From the NCBI RefSeq assembly GCF_016743335.1, contig NZ_WCJE01000002.1, forward strand, positions 91,164-155,163: a DNA stretch of 64,000 nucleotides, in the 5' to 3' direction. Both the position numbers and the translations under genes were made by a program. Origin of the DNA: Streptococcus suis. Lineage in GTDB: Bacteria > Bacillota > Bacilli > Lactobacillales > Streptococcaceae. Positions within the stretch are counted from its first letter, which is position 1. Each line of letters starts with the position of its first letter. Positions 1 through 6,619 of the stretch are shown piece after piece. The notes under the pieces were generated by a model. That model ran no database searches, was not told where the DNA came from, and saw only the letters and a program-made list of their open reading frames with translations.

Positions 1-24
1 TTTTTGCCACAATCCAGACCATAG

Positions 25-279
25 CTAGACCTCACGATCTGCTAATAGCTCGGCTTGGCATCTGTTAACCTTCTCTAAATGCTCAATCCGTCTATTTAAC
101 TCTTGGATTAGCCTAGCTTTACCAACACATTCCTGTTCTTTCAGGTCTGCCAACTTCTTAAATTCCTTGACCCTATACCTTTCGTATGCCAACTCACGTT
201 CCAGCTCATGTTGGCTTTCAGGAATGTAGTCATCTTCCTCAACGCTCAAAAACTTTTTCATCATGTCCCAAAATTTCAT
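25..279 (-). CDS. Small coiled-coil phage-element protein, unknown function
   Basis: An 84-residue, highly charged protein. From about residue 25 onward it is rich in Glu, Lys, Arg and Leu with heptad-like spacing, so a coiled coil is likely. It has no signal peptide or membrane segment. It sits at the downstream end of the leftward early operon of the integrated element, one base after the membrane-peptide gene, so it is probably co-transcribed. I do not recognise the family. Small proteins of this kind are common in streptococcal phage early regions and usually lack an assigned role. Confidence 0.6.
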   Translation of the reverse strand: MKFWDMMKKFLSVEEDDYIPESQHELERELAYERYRVKEFKKLADLKEQECVGKARLIQELNRRIEHLEKVNRCQAELLADREV

Positions 280-280
280 T

Positions 281-469
281 CTATCCTCCGTAATATCTGT
301 GGATTTGAAGATATCTCAAATTCCGCTCTGGTTGCTTTTCTTCAATCACTGGCTCCCTGACCTCTATTTCAATCTCAACAGGTTTACGAATCAGCCAGAT
401 TAAGATTGGGGTCAAAATAGCAATAAATGCCAAACCTTGCTCAGCTGTCAACATCAATTCTTCTGTCAT
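281..469 (-). CDS. Small single-pass membrane protein of the phage-like element
   Basis: A 62-residue protein with one hydrophobic helix near residues 12-28, followed by an acidic and basic tail. The ATG at 469 is preferred over the upstream TTG because it has GAGGA eight bases upstream. It also overlaps the stop of the preceding gene by the ATGA pattern, which indicates translational coupling. The function is unknown. Position and size fit the small hypothetical proteins of phage early operons. Confidence 0.6.
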   Translation of the reverse strand: MTEELMLTAEQGLAFIAILTPILIWLIRKPVEIEIEVREPVIEEKQPERNLRYLQIHRYYGG

Positions 470-750
470 ATCGCTGTCCTCTGCCAATTATTGTGATACC
501 ATTCAATCACTGCATCACGAGGGTACTTCTCGCGAGCGTTCGGAATACGTGGGAAATCTTTGTGGCAATTAAATCGTGCATCAAAACTTCCCGTATCCTT
601 TGTTCCTAAGAGCATTTCAGCACATTGCGACTTGTTGAGTTCCATTGGATATCGCCTTTTTTCATCGGTCACTATGTGCATGACCTTCAACGCTCTGTCC
701 ATTAGCCCAGCTTCAAACTGGTCCAACATTTGAATCATTAGATCATTCAT
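466..750 (-). CDS. DUF771-like phage protein, probable DNA-binding
   Basis: A 94-residue soluble protein. The C-terminal part has the pattern AREKYPRDAVIEWYHNNW, which resembles the end of DUF771/excisionase-like proteins of Gram-positive phages and islands, where a short helix-turn-helix recognises DNA. The ATG at 750 is chosen because GGAGG lies six bases upstream; the longer frame begins with a TTG lacking such a site. It overlaps the next gene by ATGA and follows the ParB-like gene by about 13 bases. The assignment rests on motif memory only, and an unrelated small early protein is possible. Confidence 0.55.
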   Translation of the reverse strand: MNDLMIQMLDQFEAGLMDRALKVMHIVTDEKRRYPMELNKSQCAEMLLGTKDTGSFDARFNCHKDFPRIPNAREKYPRDAVIEWYHNNWQRTAI

Positions 751-763
751 AAAGTCCTCCAAC

Positions 764-1552
764 CTAATCTTGTTTAGGCAAACTTGGAATCACTAATGCA
801 CCCTTTCGATTAATGAAATATTGAATAACAGAAGGATGATCATCACTCCATCGACCGTTATATGTTTCTAAAAAGAGTAATAAGAGTCGTTTTTTAGAAT
901 ATCCTTCAATAGTTTCACTATTCACATTTGATTTTTTTAGTTGGGATAGCATTCTATCTTCAGAAAATACTGAGGTTGTATAAAGAGTCCAAAGCACAGA
1001 TTGTAGAAATGGTTTATTTGGTAATTTTGTTTCAGATAATACCCTTTCATAAAACTTGCAAAAACTTCTTAGCTGTTTCTCATTTGAAAAAATGTAGTCT
1101 CCATCTTTTAATCTTGTAATAACTTGAGTACCTGTTCCGTCTCTACGACCAGCACCCGCAGTAATTACCATCTTATCGCTCAATAAATCATTTTCTTCTA
1201 AAAAATTCATTAGTTTTATGAATTCGGTATCACCCTCTAATGAGTAAGAATAGACATAATCACGTAACCCCCAATTCACTGCGGAGGTATTCATTGAAAT
1301 AACCGTCTTGAAGTCTGCGGTCGGATCAATGATGTAGCGAACTGGCTTACGATGTTTTTTGAGGTAATACAAGCGATGTTGGCCATCAATCACTTGTAAC
1401 TTATCATTTACCAAAATTGGTTGCCGTTGCCCCTGTGAAAGAAGTTCATCCTCTAACTTACTATTCTCTGTGATTTTTCGATTACTTAATTTACTAAAAA
1501 TGCTATAGTCTGTTGTTATTAATATTTCATTTGATGTTTCATTTGATTTCAT
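764..1552 (-). CDS. ParB/DGQHR-type protein of the phage-like element
   Basis: A 262-residue protein. Residues 25-65 contain a ParB N-terminal-like fold: a segment ending QGQRQPILV, then VIDGQHRLYYLKK, which is the DGQHR signature. ParB-like domains bind or cleave DNA, or act as CTP switches. The remaining ~190 residues contain no motif I recognise, and there is no obvious C-terminal helix-turn-helix typical of plasmid ParB, so a partitioning role is not implied. Phage homologues are often annotated only as ParB N-terminal domain proteins. The start has GAGGA about eight bases upstream. A hairpin at 1582-1604 separates it from the gene before it. Confidence 0.65.
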   Translation of the reverse strand: MKSNETSNEILITTDYSIFSKLSNRKITENSKLEDELLSQGQRQPILVNDKLQVIDGQHRLYYLKKHRKPVRYIIDPTADFKTVISMNTSAVNWGLRDYVYSYSLEGDTEFIKLMNFLEENDLLSDKMVITAGAGRRDGTGTQVITRLKDGDYIFSNEKQLRSFCKFYERVLSETKLPNKPFLQSVLWTLYTTSVFSEDRMLSQLKKSNVNSETIEGYSKKRLLLLFLETYNGRWSDDHPSVIQYFINRKGALVIPSLPKQD

Positions 1553-1595
1553 GGTATAATCCTCTTGTAATATTTATTTGTGAGCCTGATTGCCG

Positions 1596-1940
1596 TCAGG
1601 CTTTTTGTGTTGTATTCCAGTAGTTTTCCAAGTTCACCGACATGATCGCTGCTAGATTCTTCTTCTCGGTTTCAATCTGTCGCCTATATGGTACCAACCC
1701 ATCCAATCTCTCATGCTCTGACTTAGGCAGGTAATATCCATTTGGCTTAGTCTTCTTTGCTACTATCGGATGATTAAAATTAACCCGCAAGCTTTCAATC
1801 ACTTCTTCCAAGCTACGCTTTGAAATGCTGAATATTAGCCGTAGTTCACTTGCTTGGATTGGCAAGTCGTAACTAGCATTATTCTTGATAGCATTGAGAA
1901 CTTTGATTTCCAAGTCATTCATTTCCCTAGATACTGTCAT
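1596..1940 (-). CDS. Winged-helix-like phage early protein
   Basis: A 114-residue soluble protein. Residues 8-75 look like a winged helix-turn-helix: two helices around SELRLIFSISKRSLEEVI, then a basic beta wing ending in NGYYLP. Such proteins are often regulators or replication helpers in phage early operons, but I cannot name the family. ATG 1940 is used because AAGGAA lies just upstream and the ATG overlaps the stop of the preceding 44-codon gene (ATGA). Its own TGA lies inside the stem of a short hairpin (1582-1604), which may attenuate transcription into the ParB-like gene. Confidence 0.6.
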   Translation of the reverse strand: MTVSREMNDLEIKVLNAIKNNASYDLPIQASELRLIFSISKRSLEEVIESLRVNFNHPIVAKKTKPNGYYLPKSEHERLDGLVPYRRQIETEKKNLAAIMSVNLENYWNTTQKA

Positions 1941-2071
1941 GCCATTTCCTTTCTGATTTTTCCCAGTGCCACCACAGTCTCCCAAACATCTAGCCCCTCG
2001 AGGCTATCAACTATCAGTTGACTGAGCTGGTAGTTTTTCTTTTGCCAGTTGGCGATCAATTTACTTTCCAT
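1937..2071 (-). CDS. 44-residue small protein in the early operon
   Basis: A short frame of 44 codons that begins with MESKLIANWQKKNYQL and ends overlapping the ATG of the next gene. It is preceded by an AGGAGAG ribosome binding site at good spacing and fills the gap between two genes of the same operon, which supports real translation. It is amphipathic with no recognisable domain. Function unknown. Confidence 0.55.
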   Translation of the reverse strand: MESKLIANWQKKNYQLSQLIVDSLEGLDVWETVVALGKIRKEMA

Positions 2072-2085
2072 GTTCTCTCTCCTTT

Positions 2086-2301
2086 CTACGCAGTAAACAC
2101 CGCATTACCTTGTTTGTCCAAGTAGCCAATGACTGTATGGCTGTTTGCATAGCCACATCGTGGGTTAACCCTTGGAAACCGCATCACTTCTTTTAAGATG
2201 AGCGTTCTTTTTTCGTTACAGTCGTAGACTGTTAGAAAACCTTTCTCTTTCAGAGAATTTGTTGTTTTATTGCGTTTTCTTATGAGTTCAATTCCTGACA
2301 T
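2086..2301 (-). CDS. Small phage early protein, unknown function
   Basis: A 71-residue basic protein that begins MSGIELIRKRNKTTNS. The longer frame would run back into the cro-like gene. The ATG at 2301 has AAGGAAG upstream and leaves a clean 22-base gap after the regulator, so it is preferred. The C-terminal half looks like a small beta-rich domain (NSHTVIGYLDKQG). No family recognised. It is the second gene of the leftward early operon. Confidence 0.6.
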   Translation of the reverse strand: MSGIELIRKRNKTTNSLKEKGFLTVYDCNEKRTLILKEVMRFPRVNPRCGYANSHTVIGYLDKQGNAVFTA

Positions 2302-2323
2302 CTTTTTCTTCCTTTCTAGTTTG

Positions 2324-2560
2324 TTAGTTGGATAGTTTCCGTTCGGGAACGCTATCTTCAAAAAAAATTCCTAATTCATCTCTTGAAAATCCAAGGATTG
2401 CGGCAATATTCGCGAACTCATTTACGCCGATATCTACCAAACCATTCTCTCGTTTAGCGTATAAAGCACGGTCTTTCCAGCCCATACGGTTTGCCACTTC
2501 ATCTTGGGTTAGACCTTTTGCTATACGTTCTGCTTTTAGACGTTTTAAATTTATTTTCAT
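2324..2560 (-). CDS. Cro-like XRE-family regulator
   Basis: A 78-residue protein that is almost entirely a helix-turn-helix of the XRE/Cro type: LKRLKAERIAKGLTQDEVA, then a recognition helix around WKDRALYAKRENG. It is transcribed divergently from the larger repressor gene at 2743, with shared operators in between. This is the standard arrangement of a lysis-lysogeny switch, with this protein as the lytic-side (Cro) regulator. It is the first gene of the leftward early operon, driven by the consensus promoter at 2611-2639. Confidence 0.85.
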   Translation of the reverse strand: MKINLKRLKAERIAKGLTQDEVANRMGWKDRALYAKRENGLVDIGVNEFANIAAILGFSRDELGIFFEDSVPERKLSN

Positions 2561-2585
2561 TCGTACTCCTTTCTTGATAACTTTT

Positions 2586-2714
2586 ATCGTTCCCGTTGTG
2601 GAACATTTTTAGTATATGCCTTTCGTTCCGTTTTGTCAACATTTTTTGCAAAAAAAAAATAAAAATATTATTTTTTTGCTTTTGTTTGTGTTTTTTTGGG
2701 AACGATGTTATAAT
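2586..2714. promoter_or_regulatory. Divergent cI/cro promoters and operators
   Basis: Leftward promoter: TTGACA (complement of 2634-2639), a 17-base spacer, and TATACT (complement of 2611-2616). Rightward promoter: TATAAT at 2709-2714 with a weak -35. Copies of a CGTTCC/GGAACG motif lie at 2586-2594, 2600-2604, 2623-2629 and 2698-2706. The outermost two, ATCGTTCCC and GGGAACGAT, are exact inverted copies, and GTTCC/GGAAC at 2589-2604 forms a local palindrome. Sites fall within both promoters, so a single repressor could block both directions. An A/T-rich tract at 2640-2680 separates them. Confidence 0.8.
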
Positions 2715-2742
2715 GAATTCAAATTGAAAAAGGAGTAAAAAT

Positions 2743-3108
2743 ATGAGGACCAATGAAGAAATAATCCAAATATTGATGGATAAATTGGGAGAAAAGAATA
2801 TCTCAATGAGTGAGTTGGCCCGTCGTACAGGAATTGCCAAATCAACACTTTCTAGATATTTTAATAAAACAAGAGAGTTCCCGCTAAACCGTGCCGATAC
2901 TTTTGCAAAAGTATTAGGTATTACAACTGAGTATTTACTTGGTATGGAAGTGACACCCACAAAAGAACCTACTCCCACAATCGACCTCTCAAACCTACGC
3001 GAGCGTGTTGTCTTATTCGACGGCAAACCACTCTCGGATGAAGATGTAGAGAAAATCACCAAGATCATTGAACTATCCTTGGAGGTTAGTGCTAGTGAAG
3101 ATAGATGA
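2743..3108 (+). CDS. XRE-family CI-type repressor
   Basis: A 121-residue regulator. Residues 5-65 form a helix-turn-helix: NISMSELARRTGIAKSTLSR, then the NKTREFPLNRADTFAKVLG type of HTH_3 ending. The C-terminal ~45 residues are acidic and probably dimerise. There is no self-cleaving peptidase domain, which fits with the ImmA/IrrE-type protease encoded immediately downstream and overlapping it. By analogy with ICEBs1 ImmR/ImmA and many prophages, the repressor keeps the leftward operon silent until the protease removes it. Its gene reads toward the integrase. Confidence 0.85.
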   Translation: MRTNEEIIQILMDKLGEKNISMSELARRTGIAKSTLSRYFNKTREFPLNRADTFAKVLGITTEYLLGMEVTPTKEPTPTIDLSNLRERVVLFDGKPLSDEDVEKITKIIELSLEVSASEDR

Positions 3109-3472
3109 ACTGTTAGAAGAATACAAAGTTAAATTATTTGTTTATCCAGACGATATGTGGGATAGGCCTGGACTTTATTTTCCAGACTTACGAACCATCT
3201 ATATATCCGCCGCACTCACTAAAGCTGAGCGAGAACGGGTAATATTGCACGAACTTGGACACATCAACCACAATCCTGTCAATTACTCTCGATGCTTACT
3301 GCAGTATGAGAATCAAGCTGACAGATTTATGGTTAGAGAACTGCTCAAGGAATATCTTAGTAAGTACGACCCGAATGATTTTAACTGGTTGTACTTTGCA
3401 AAAACTAACAAAATCGCAACCAGCTGGGGCGAGCGAATGATACAAGAAGAATTTTATAAATTGGTTAGTTAA
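3095..3472 (+). CDS. ImmA/IrrE-family metallopeptidase (anti-repressor)
   Basis: A 125-residue protein with the zinc-peptidase motif HELGH near residue 55 and a following NQADRF that supplies the third ligand region, typical of ImmA/IrrE (DUF955). In phages and ICEs such enzymes cleave the partner repressor after DNA damage or quorum signals. The gene overlaps the repressor by 14 bases. GTG at 3095 is chosen because GGAGG lies nine bases upstream; the longer frame begins with an unsupported TTG. Substrate identity is inferred from adjacency. Confidence 0.85.
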   Translation: MKIDELLEEYKVKLFVYPDDMWDRPGLYFPDLRTIYISAALTKAERERVILHELGHINHNPVNYSRCLLQYENQADRFMVRELLKEYLSKYDPNDFNWLYFAKTNKIATSWGERMIQEEFYKLVS

Positions 3473-3481
3473 GGAGATTAC

Positions 3482-4174
3482 ATGACAGAGATTTATAACG
3501 ACTCATTTAGACTTATGGGTACCAATTATCATCAAAAAGAAGCCCTTGAGATCATGAAGAAGCTCTCTAAGAAAAATAACTATCTGACAATGTCAGATGA
3601 AGGCATCAAAGAATACATTTTAAAAACATACTCAAATGTGTATGAATATAAGTATCTTGAGACAAATGATATTATTTTGGTACGAGAGCCAAAAAATCCA
3701 CATGATACGAATGCTGTGAAAGTCTTAGCTGGAGGGCTGTTTGCCGGTTATCTTCCTGCAGATATTGCTAAAAAAGTAAATCGGTACGTTGGCAAATCTG
3801 ATTACAATATTAAGGCAACCTTACATGGTAGAGGTGGAAAGTTCAAAACCTTAGATGACACTTTGACCAAAGTAATTTCGGATGAAAAAGAAATATCGTT
3901 TAGACTGGATTTAGTAGTAAACAAGGTTCCAATTCCGAAAAAATCTGCATCTTCAGTGGATAGTCTTGCTTCACCAGTTCAAACTACCAACAGTTTCTGG
4001 CAAAATCTTTTTCTAATTCTGTCATTTTTGTTAATATTAATTGGGATATTATTTGTCTTAGTAGCATTTAGTTTCCTGCTTAAGCAAAAAATATTAGAAT
4101 TTTTTGTTGGGTTAGTCATTGGAGTATTGTTTTTTGCTCCAGCAACTGCCTATAAATTGATTTTCAAAAAATAA
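3482..4174 (+). CDS. HIRAN-domain protein with C-terminal membrane anchor
   Basis: A 230-residue protein. Residues 45-135 match a HIRAN domain (EPKNPHDTNAVKV, then GYLPADIAKKVN), a small fold that binds DNA ends or stalled forks in Rad5/HLTF-type helicases and also occurs alone in bacteria and phages. Residues 170-225 form two hydrophobic helices, so the HIRAN domain should be cytoplasmic and tethered to the membrane. The ATG has AAGGAG upstream, nine bases after the peptidase gene. Its position between the immunity module and the integrase is typical of lysogenic-conversion or superinfection-exclusion genes. Function not established. Confidence 0.75.
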   Translation: MTEIYNDSFRLMGTNYHQKEALEIMKKLSKKNNYLTMSDEGIKEYILKTYSNVYEYKYLETNDIILVREPKNPHDTNAVKVLAGGLFAGYLPADIAKKVNRYVGKSDYNIKATLHGRGGKFKTLDDTLTKVISDEKEISFRLDLVVNKVPIPKKSASSVDSLASPVQTTNSFWQNLFLILSFLLILIGILFVLVAFSFLLKQKILEFFVGLVIGVLFFAPATAYKLIFKK

Positions 4175-4178
4175 AAAA

Positions 4179-4247
4179 GCCCTACGCTCAACTTTGGCCG
4201 GTCAGAGCGTAAGGCGAATCGTATAAGAAAAATTGCCAATCTGGCAA
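4179..4247. terminator. Two hairpins after the HIRAN gene
   Basis: First hairpin: arms 4179-4189 and 4205-4215 (GCCCTACGCTC / GAGCGTAAGGC). An A-run at 4173-4178 makes it a terminator for leftward transcription. Second hairpin: TTGCCA/TGGCAA at 4233-4247 followed by TCTTTTCTT, which suits rightward termination of the lysogeny operon. Together they insulate the integrase from its neighbour. Confidence 0.65.
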
Positions 4248-4292
4248 GTCTTTTCTTGTACTCATTTTATCAGAAATGAGGTAAAAAAACAA

Positions 4293-5363
4293 ATGGCATC
4301 AGTTAGAAAAAGGGGTAAATATTATGAGTACCGCGTTGTTTATCGTGACAGTCTCGGGGAAAGGCATGAAGCGACTTGCGGTGGCTTCAAGACCAAAGCA
4401 CAAGCAAGAGCAGCTGGGCAAGAAAGAGAAGTCGAGCTTCGAACTTCTCCCATGTCAAATAATGATGTCACTCTGCTTGACTACTACATAGCTTGGGCAG
4501 AGCTATATAAAAAACCACACGTTGTTAAAAAAACATGGAATTCCTACGAACAAACCCGAAAGCACATCAGCAAATATTTTGGTCACATTAAACTGAAAGA
4601 GATGTCCCCTGTACGCTACCAAGAATTTTTAAACCGGTTTGGCTCCAAGTACGCACAAGACACTATTGAGCGGACACACTATCATATTAAATCAGCTGTC
4701 AAAATCGCTGTCCGTGATCAGCTCATTCCATCGAATTTTACGGAAGGGGCTGTGGTTAAATCTCAGAAAGAAAAAAAGCCAGAGGCTGAAAGTTATCTTG
4801 AAGAGGATGAATACCTCTACGTCATCTCAAAAACGCAAGAGAACCCTCAATATATTTCACACATGACACTCTATATTTTGGCGGTTAGTGGAATGAGGTT
4901 TGCTGAAGCTATGGGGTTGACTTGGGATGATATTGACTTTGAAAGACAAGTCTTTATAGTTGTTAACACATGGGACTATTCTGACTCACAAGATTTTAGT
5001 GCTACAAAAAATGAACAATCTGTAAGAGAGATCCCCTTTAATGATAACGTCGCTAAGCATTTACTCAATTTTAAAGAGCATTACTGGAAAGAGAATGAAA
5101 AAGGTCGTATCTTATTCGGAGCGTCAAATAGAGCCACAAATACTGCTCTGAAAAGAATGGTAAATAGAGATGTCCATCCACATACTTTAAGACACACATA
5201 TGCTTCTTATCTCATTTTCAAGGAAGTCCCAGTTGCAAGTATCTCTAAACTGCTAGGACATAAAACTATTTTGATAACTTTGAAAGTCTATGCCCACCAG
5301 TTTGAAAAGATGAAAGAAAAACACCATGCAGAAGTACGAGGTATCTTAGCAGACATTCATTAG
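4293..5363 (+). CDS. Tyrosine recombinase (phage/island integrase)
   Basis: A 356-residue integrase. The N-terminal ~55 residues are an AP2-like arm-binding domain (RKRGKYYEYRVVYRD), followed by a SAM-like core-binding domain (residues ~60-155) and the catalytic domain. Visible catalytic elements are the first Arg in SGMRFAEA, HTLRHTYAS (His-x-x-Arg), LLGHKT, and the Tyr nucleophile in VYAHQF. ATG 4293 is used because GAGGT lies about ten bases upstream; the 20-residue N-terminal extension lacks a signal. The gene reads outward toward nusG, so the element's attachment site should lie just downstream. Confidence 0.9.
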   Translation: MASVRKRGKYYEYRVVYRDSLGERHEATCGGFKTKAQARAAGQEREVELRTSPMSNNDVTLLDYYIAWAELYKKPHVVKKTWNSYEQTRKHISKYFGHIKLKEMSPVRYQEFLNRFGSKYAQDTIERTHYHIKSAVKIAVRDQLIPSNFTEGAVVKSQKEKKPEAESYLEEDEYLYVISKTQENPQYISHMTLYILAVSGMRFAEAMGLTWDDIDFERQVFIVVNTWDYSDSQDFSATKNEQSVREIPFNDNVAKHLLNFKEHYWKENEKGRILFGASNRATNTALKRMVNRDVHPHTLRHTYASYLIFKEVPVASISKLLGHKTILITLKVYAHQFEKMKEKHHAEVRGILADIH

Positions 5364-5598
5364 TTGGTGGGCAAACGGTGGGCAAATAGCCCTAAACCCT
5401 TGATATACCAACGGTTTCAAATCCGTCTACCGCCTTTATTATAGGAATTTATCCGAATTTATACAAGTCAAAAGCCCGATTTTTTGGGCTTTTTTGTTTT
5501 GTTATTTGGTAAAATTCGGTCAAAACAGAAAAAGATTTTGGACACCCAAAATATCAACAAACTCCCCATAGCTTGTCGCTATGAGGAGCATGGATATA
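5364..5598. other. Candidate element-chromosome junction with direct repeats
   Basis: This non-coding stretch follows the integrase stop. Two exact copies of GGTGGGCAAA lie at 5366-5375 and 5377-5386, an 11-base period that could be arm-type integrase sites. At about 5405-5440 there is a stem-like segment, CGGTTTCAAATCCG, that superficially resembles a tRNA T-arm. I infer that the right attachment core lies between here and the terminator at 5468, but only one end is in the window, so the repeat cannot be confirmed. A second inverted repeat at about 5563-5590 lies just after nusG. Confidence 0.35.
5468..5496. terminator. Bidirectional terminator between integrase and nusG
   Basis: AAAAGCCC and GGGCTTTT flank a short loop, with T-rich sequence on both strands outside the stem. 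It can stop both the rightward integrase transcript and the leftward nusG transcript. Confidence 0.8.
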
Positions 5599-6138
5599 TT
5601 ACAACTCAGCAATCTGGCTCAAATTAACTTCAGCAATGGTATCATTACCAAACATAGAGATAACCATCTTAACCTTGTTGTTGTCGATTTCTGTAATTTT
5701 ACCTGTGTAGTCTGTGAAGGCACCGTCGATGATACGAACAGTATCGCCAACTTTGACATCAATATCAAATTCTTGAACGGTTTGACCCATAGATACCAAG
5801 ATTTGACGGATTTCTTCTTCCAAAAGTGGAGTTGGTTTTGAACGGTTACCGTGTGAACCCACGAAACCTGTAACGTTTGGCGTGTTACGCACTACAAACC
5901 AAGCTTCATCCGTCATAACCATTTCAACCAAAACATAACCAGGGAAACGGTTTTCTTCCACTTCCTTGACCTCACCGTTCTTTTCAACCTGAACAGTCTG
6001 AGTTGGAATTTCTACACGAAGGATGTTTTCCAACATGTTATAAGTGTGGGCACGTTGGAGCAAGTTTTCCTTCACTTTATTTTCATATCCTGAGTAGGTC
6101 TGCAAAACAAACCAGCCTTTATCAAAACTATCGTACAT
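5599..6138 (-). CDS. nusG: Transcription termination/antitermination factor NusG
   Basis: A 179-residue protein of normal NusG length. The N-terminal NGN domain includes WFVLQTYSGYENKVKENL and NRFPGYVLVEM, which contact RNA polymerase. The C-terminal KOW domain contains GDTVRIIDGAFTDYTGKI. NusG binds the polymerase clamp to tune elongation and pausing, and links to Rho or ribosomes in other bacteria. It follows rpmG-secE in the usual order, but a consensus promoter and a terminator-type hairpin sit between secE and nusG, so it has its own regulated transcript. Confidence 0.97.
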   Translation of the reverse strand: MYDSFDKGWFVLQTYSGYENKVKENLLQRAHTYNMLENILRVEIPTQTVQVEKNGEVKEVEENRFPGYVLVEMVMTDEAWFVVRNTPNVTGFVGSHGNRSKPTPLLEEEIRQILVSMGQTVQEFDIDVKVGDTVRIIDGAFTDYTGKITEIDNNKVKMVISMFGNDTIAEVNLSQIAEL

Positions 6139-6179
6139 TGTTACTTCCTTTCTTTGGAAACACGGAATTTTTAGACGCT

Positions 6180-6240
6180 AAAAAAAGCCCGAAGGCTTTC
6201 GCTTTTCTTTATTATATCACTTCCATTTTACAAATGGCAA
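6180..6240 (-). promoter_or_regulatory. nusG promoter followed at once by a terminator hairpin
   Basis: Leftward promoter: TTGCCA (complement of 6235-6240), an 18-base spacer, and TATAAT (complement of 6211-6216), giving a start near 6204. From 6199 to 6180 the RNA would form AAAGCC-TTCG-GGCTTT followed by a U run, a UUCG-capped intrinsic terminator only a few bases into the transcript. It may be the secE terminator placed inside the nusG leader, or a nusG attenuator. Confidence 0.7.
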
Positions 6241-6247
6241 GTATTTT

Positions 6248-6424
6248 CTAGAAAAGATTGATCAAGCTCATGATTCCTCGTGACAAAATCAAGTCAAAGA
6301 GGTAAACCACCGCTACGAAAAAGGCAGTATATTCCACTACAGACACGAAATCCGTCCAGCTCTGCTTACGAGTTGGCCAAGACGTATCTTTTAAAATGCG
6401 GATAATGTCTTTGATAAATTTCAT
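6248..6424 (-). CDS. secE: Preprotein translocase subunit SecE
   Basis: A 58-residue protein that begins MKFIKDIIRILKDTSWPTRK and contains one transmembrane helix (about residues 28-48). This is the short single-span SecE of Gram-positive bacteria. The TSWPTR stretch is the conserved amphipathic surface helix and hinge. SecE clamps the two halves of SecY in the export channel. It lies between rpmG and nusG as in most Firmicutes. The frame was read directly from the minus strand and is below the usual ORF length cutoff. Confidence 0.95.
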   Translation of the reverse strand: MKFIKDIIRILKDTSWPTRKQSWTDFVSVVEYTAFFVAVVYLFDLILSRGIMSLINLF

Positions 6425-6433
6425 GCGTGACTC

Positions 6434-6586
6434 CTATCTGGTTTCCTTGTGAACAGTGTATTGTCCACAGTGTTTACAAAATTTATTTACTTCTAACCGT
6501 GTTGGCTTGGGATTGCTCGAAAGGCTGATTGAATAGTTTCGAGAACCACAAACAGTACAGGCTAGGCTTGCTTTTTTTAGTGCCAT
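6434..6586 (-). CDS. rpmG: 50S ribosomal protein L33
   Basis: A 50-residue protein with two CxxC-type pairs, LACTVCGS and FCKHCGQY, so it is the zinc-binding (C+) form of L33. The sequence [18 protein letters not shown] is typical of streptococcal RpmG near secE. Genomes of this group often carry another rpmG copy elsewhere. It is 33 bases downstream of pbp2A and nine bases upstream of secE, so it is probably co-transcribed with secE. Confidence 0.93.
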   Translation of the reverse strand: MALKKASLACTVCGSRNYSISLSSNPKPTRLEVNKFCKHCGQYTVHKETR

Positions 6587-6619
6587 AAAGCCCTCCATCC
6601 TTTTCATTTTACCATGTTT

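Noticed and set aside
5405..5440. tRNA gene fragment at the element border
   Set aside because: Only a T-arm-like stem is visible; the loop has eight bases and there is no acceptor or anticodon arm.
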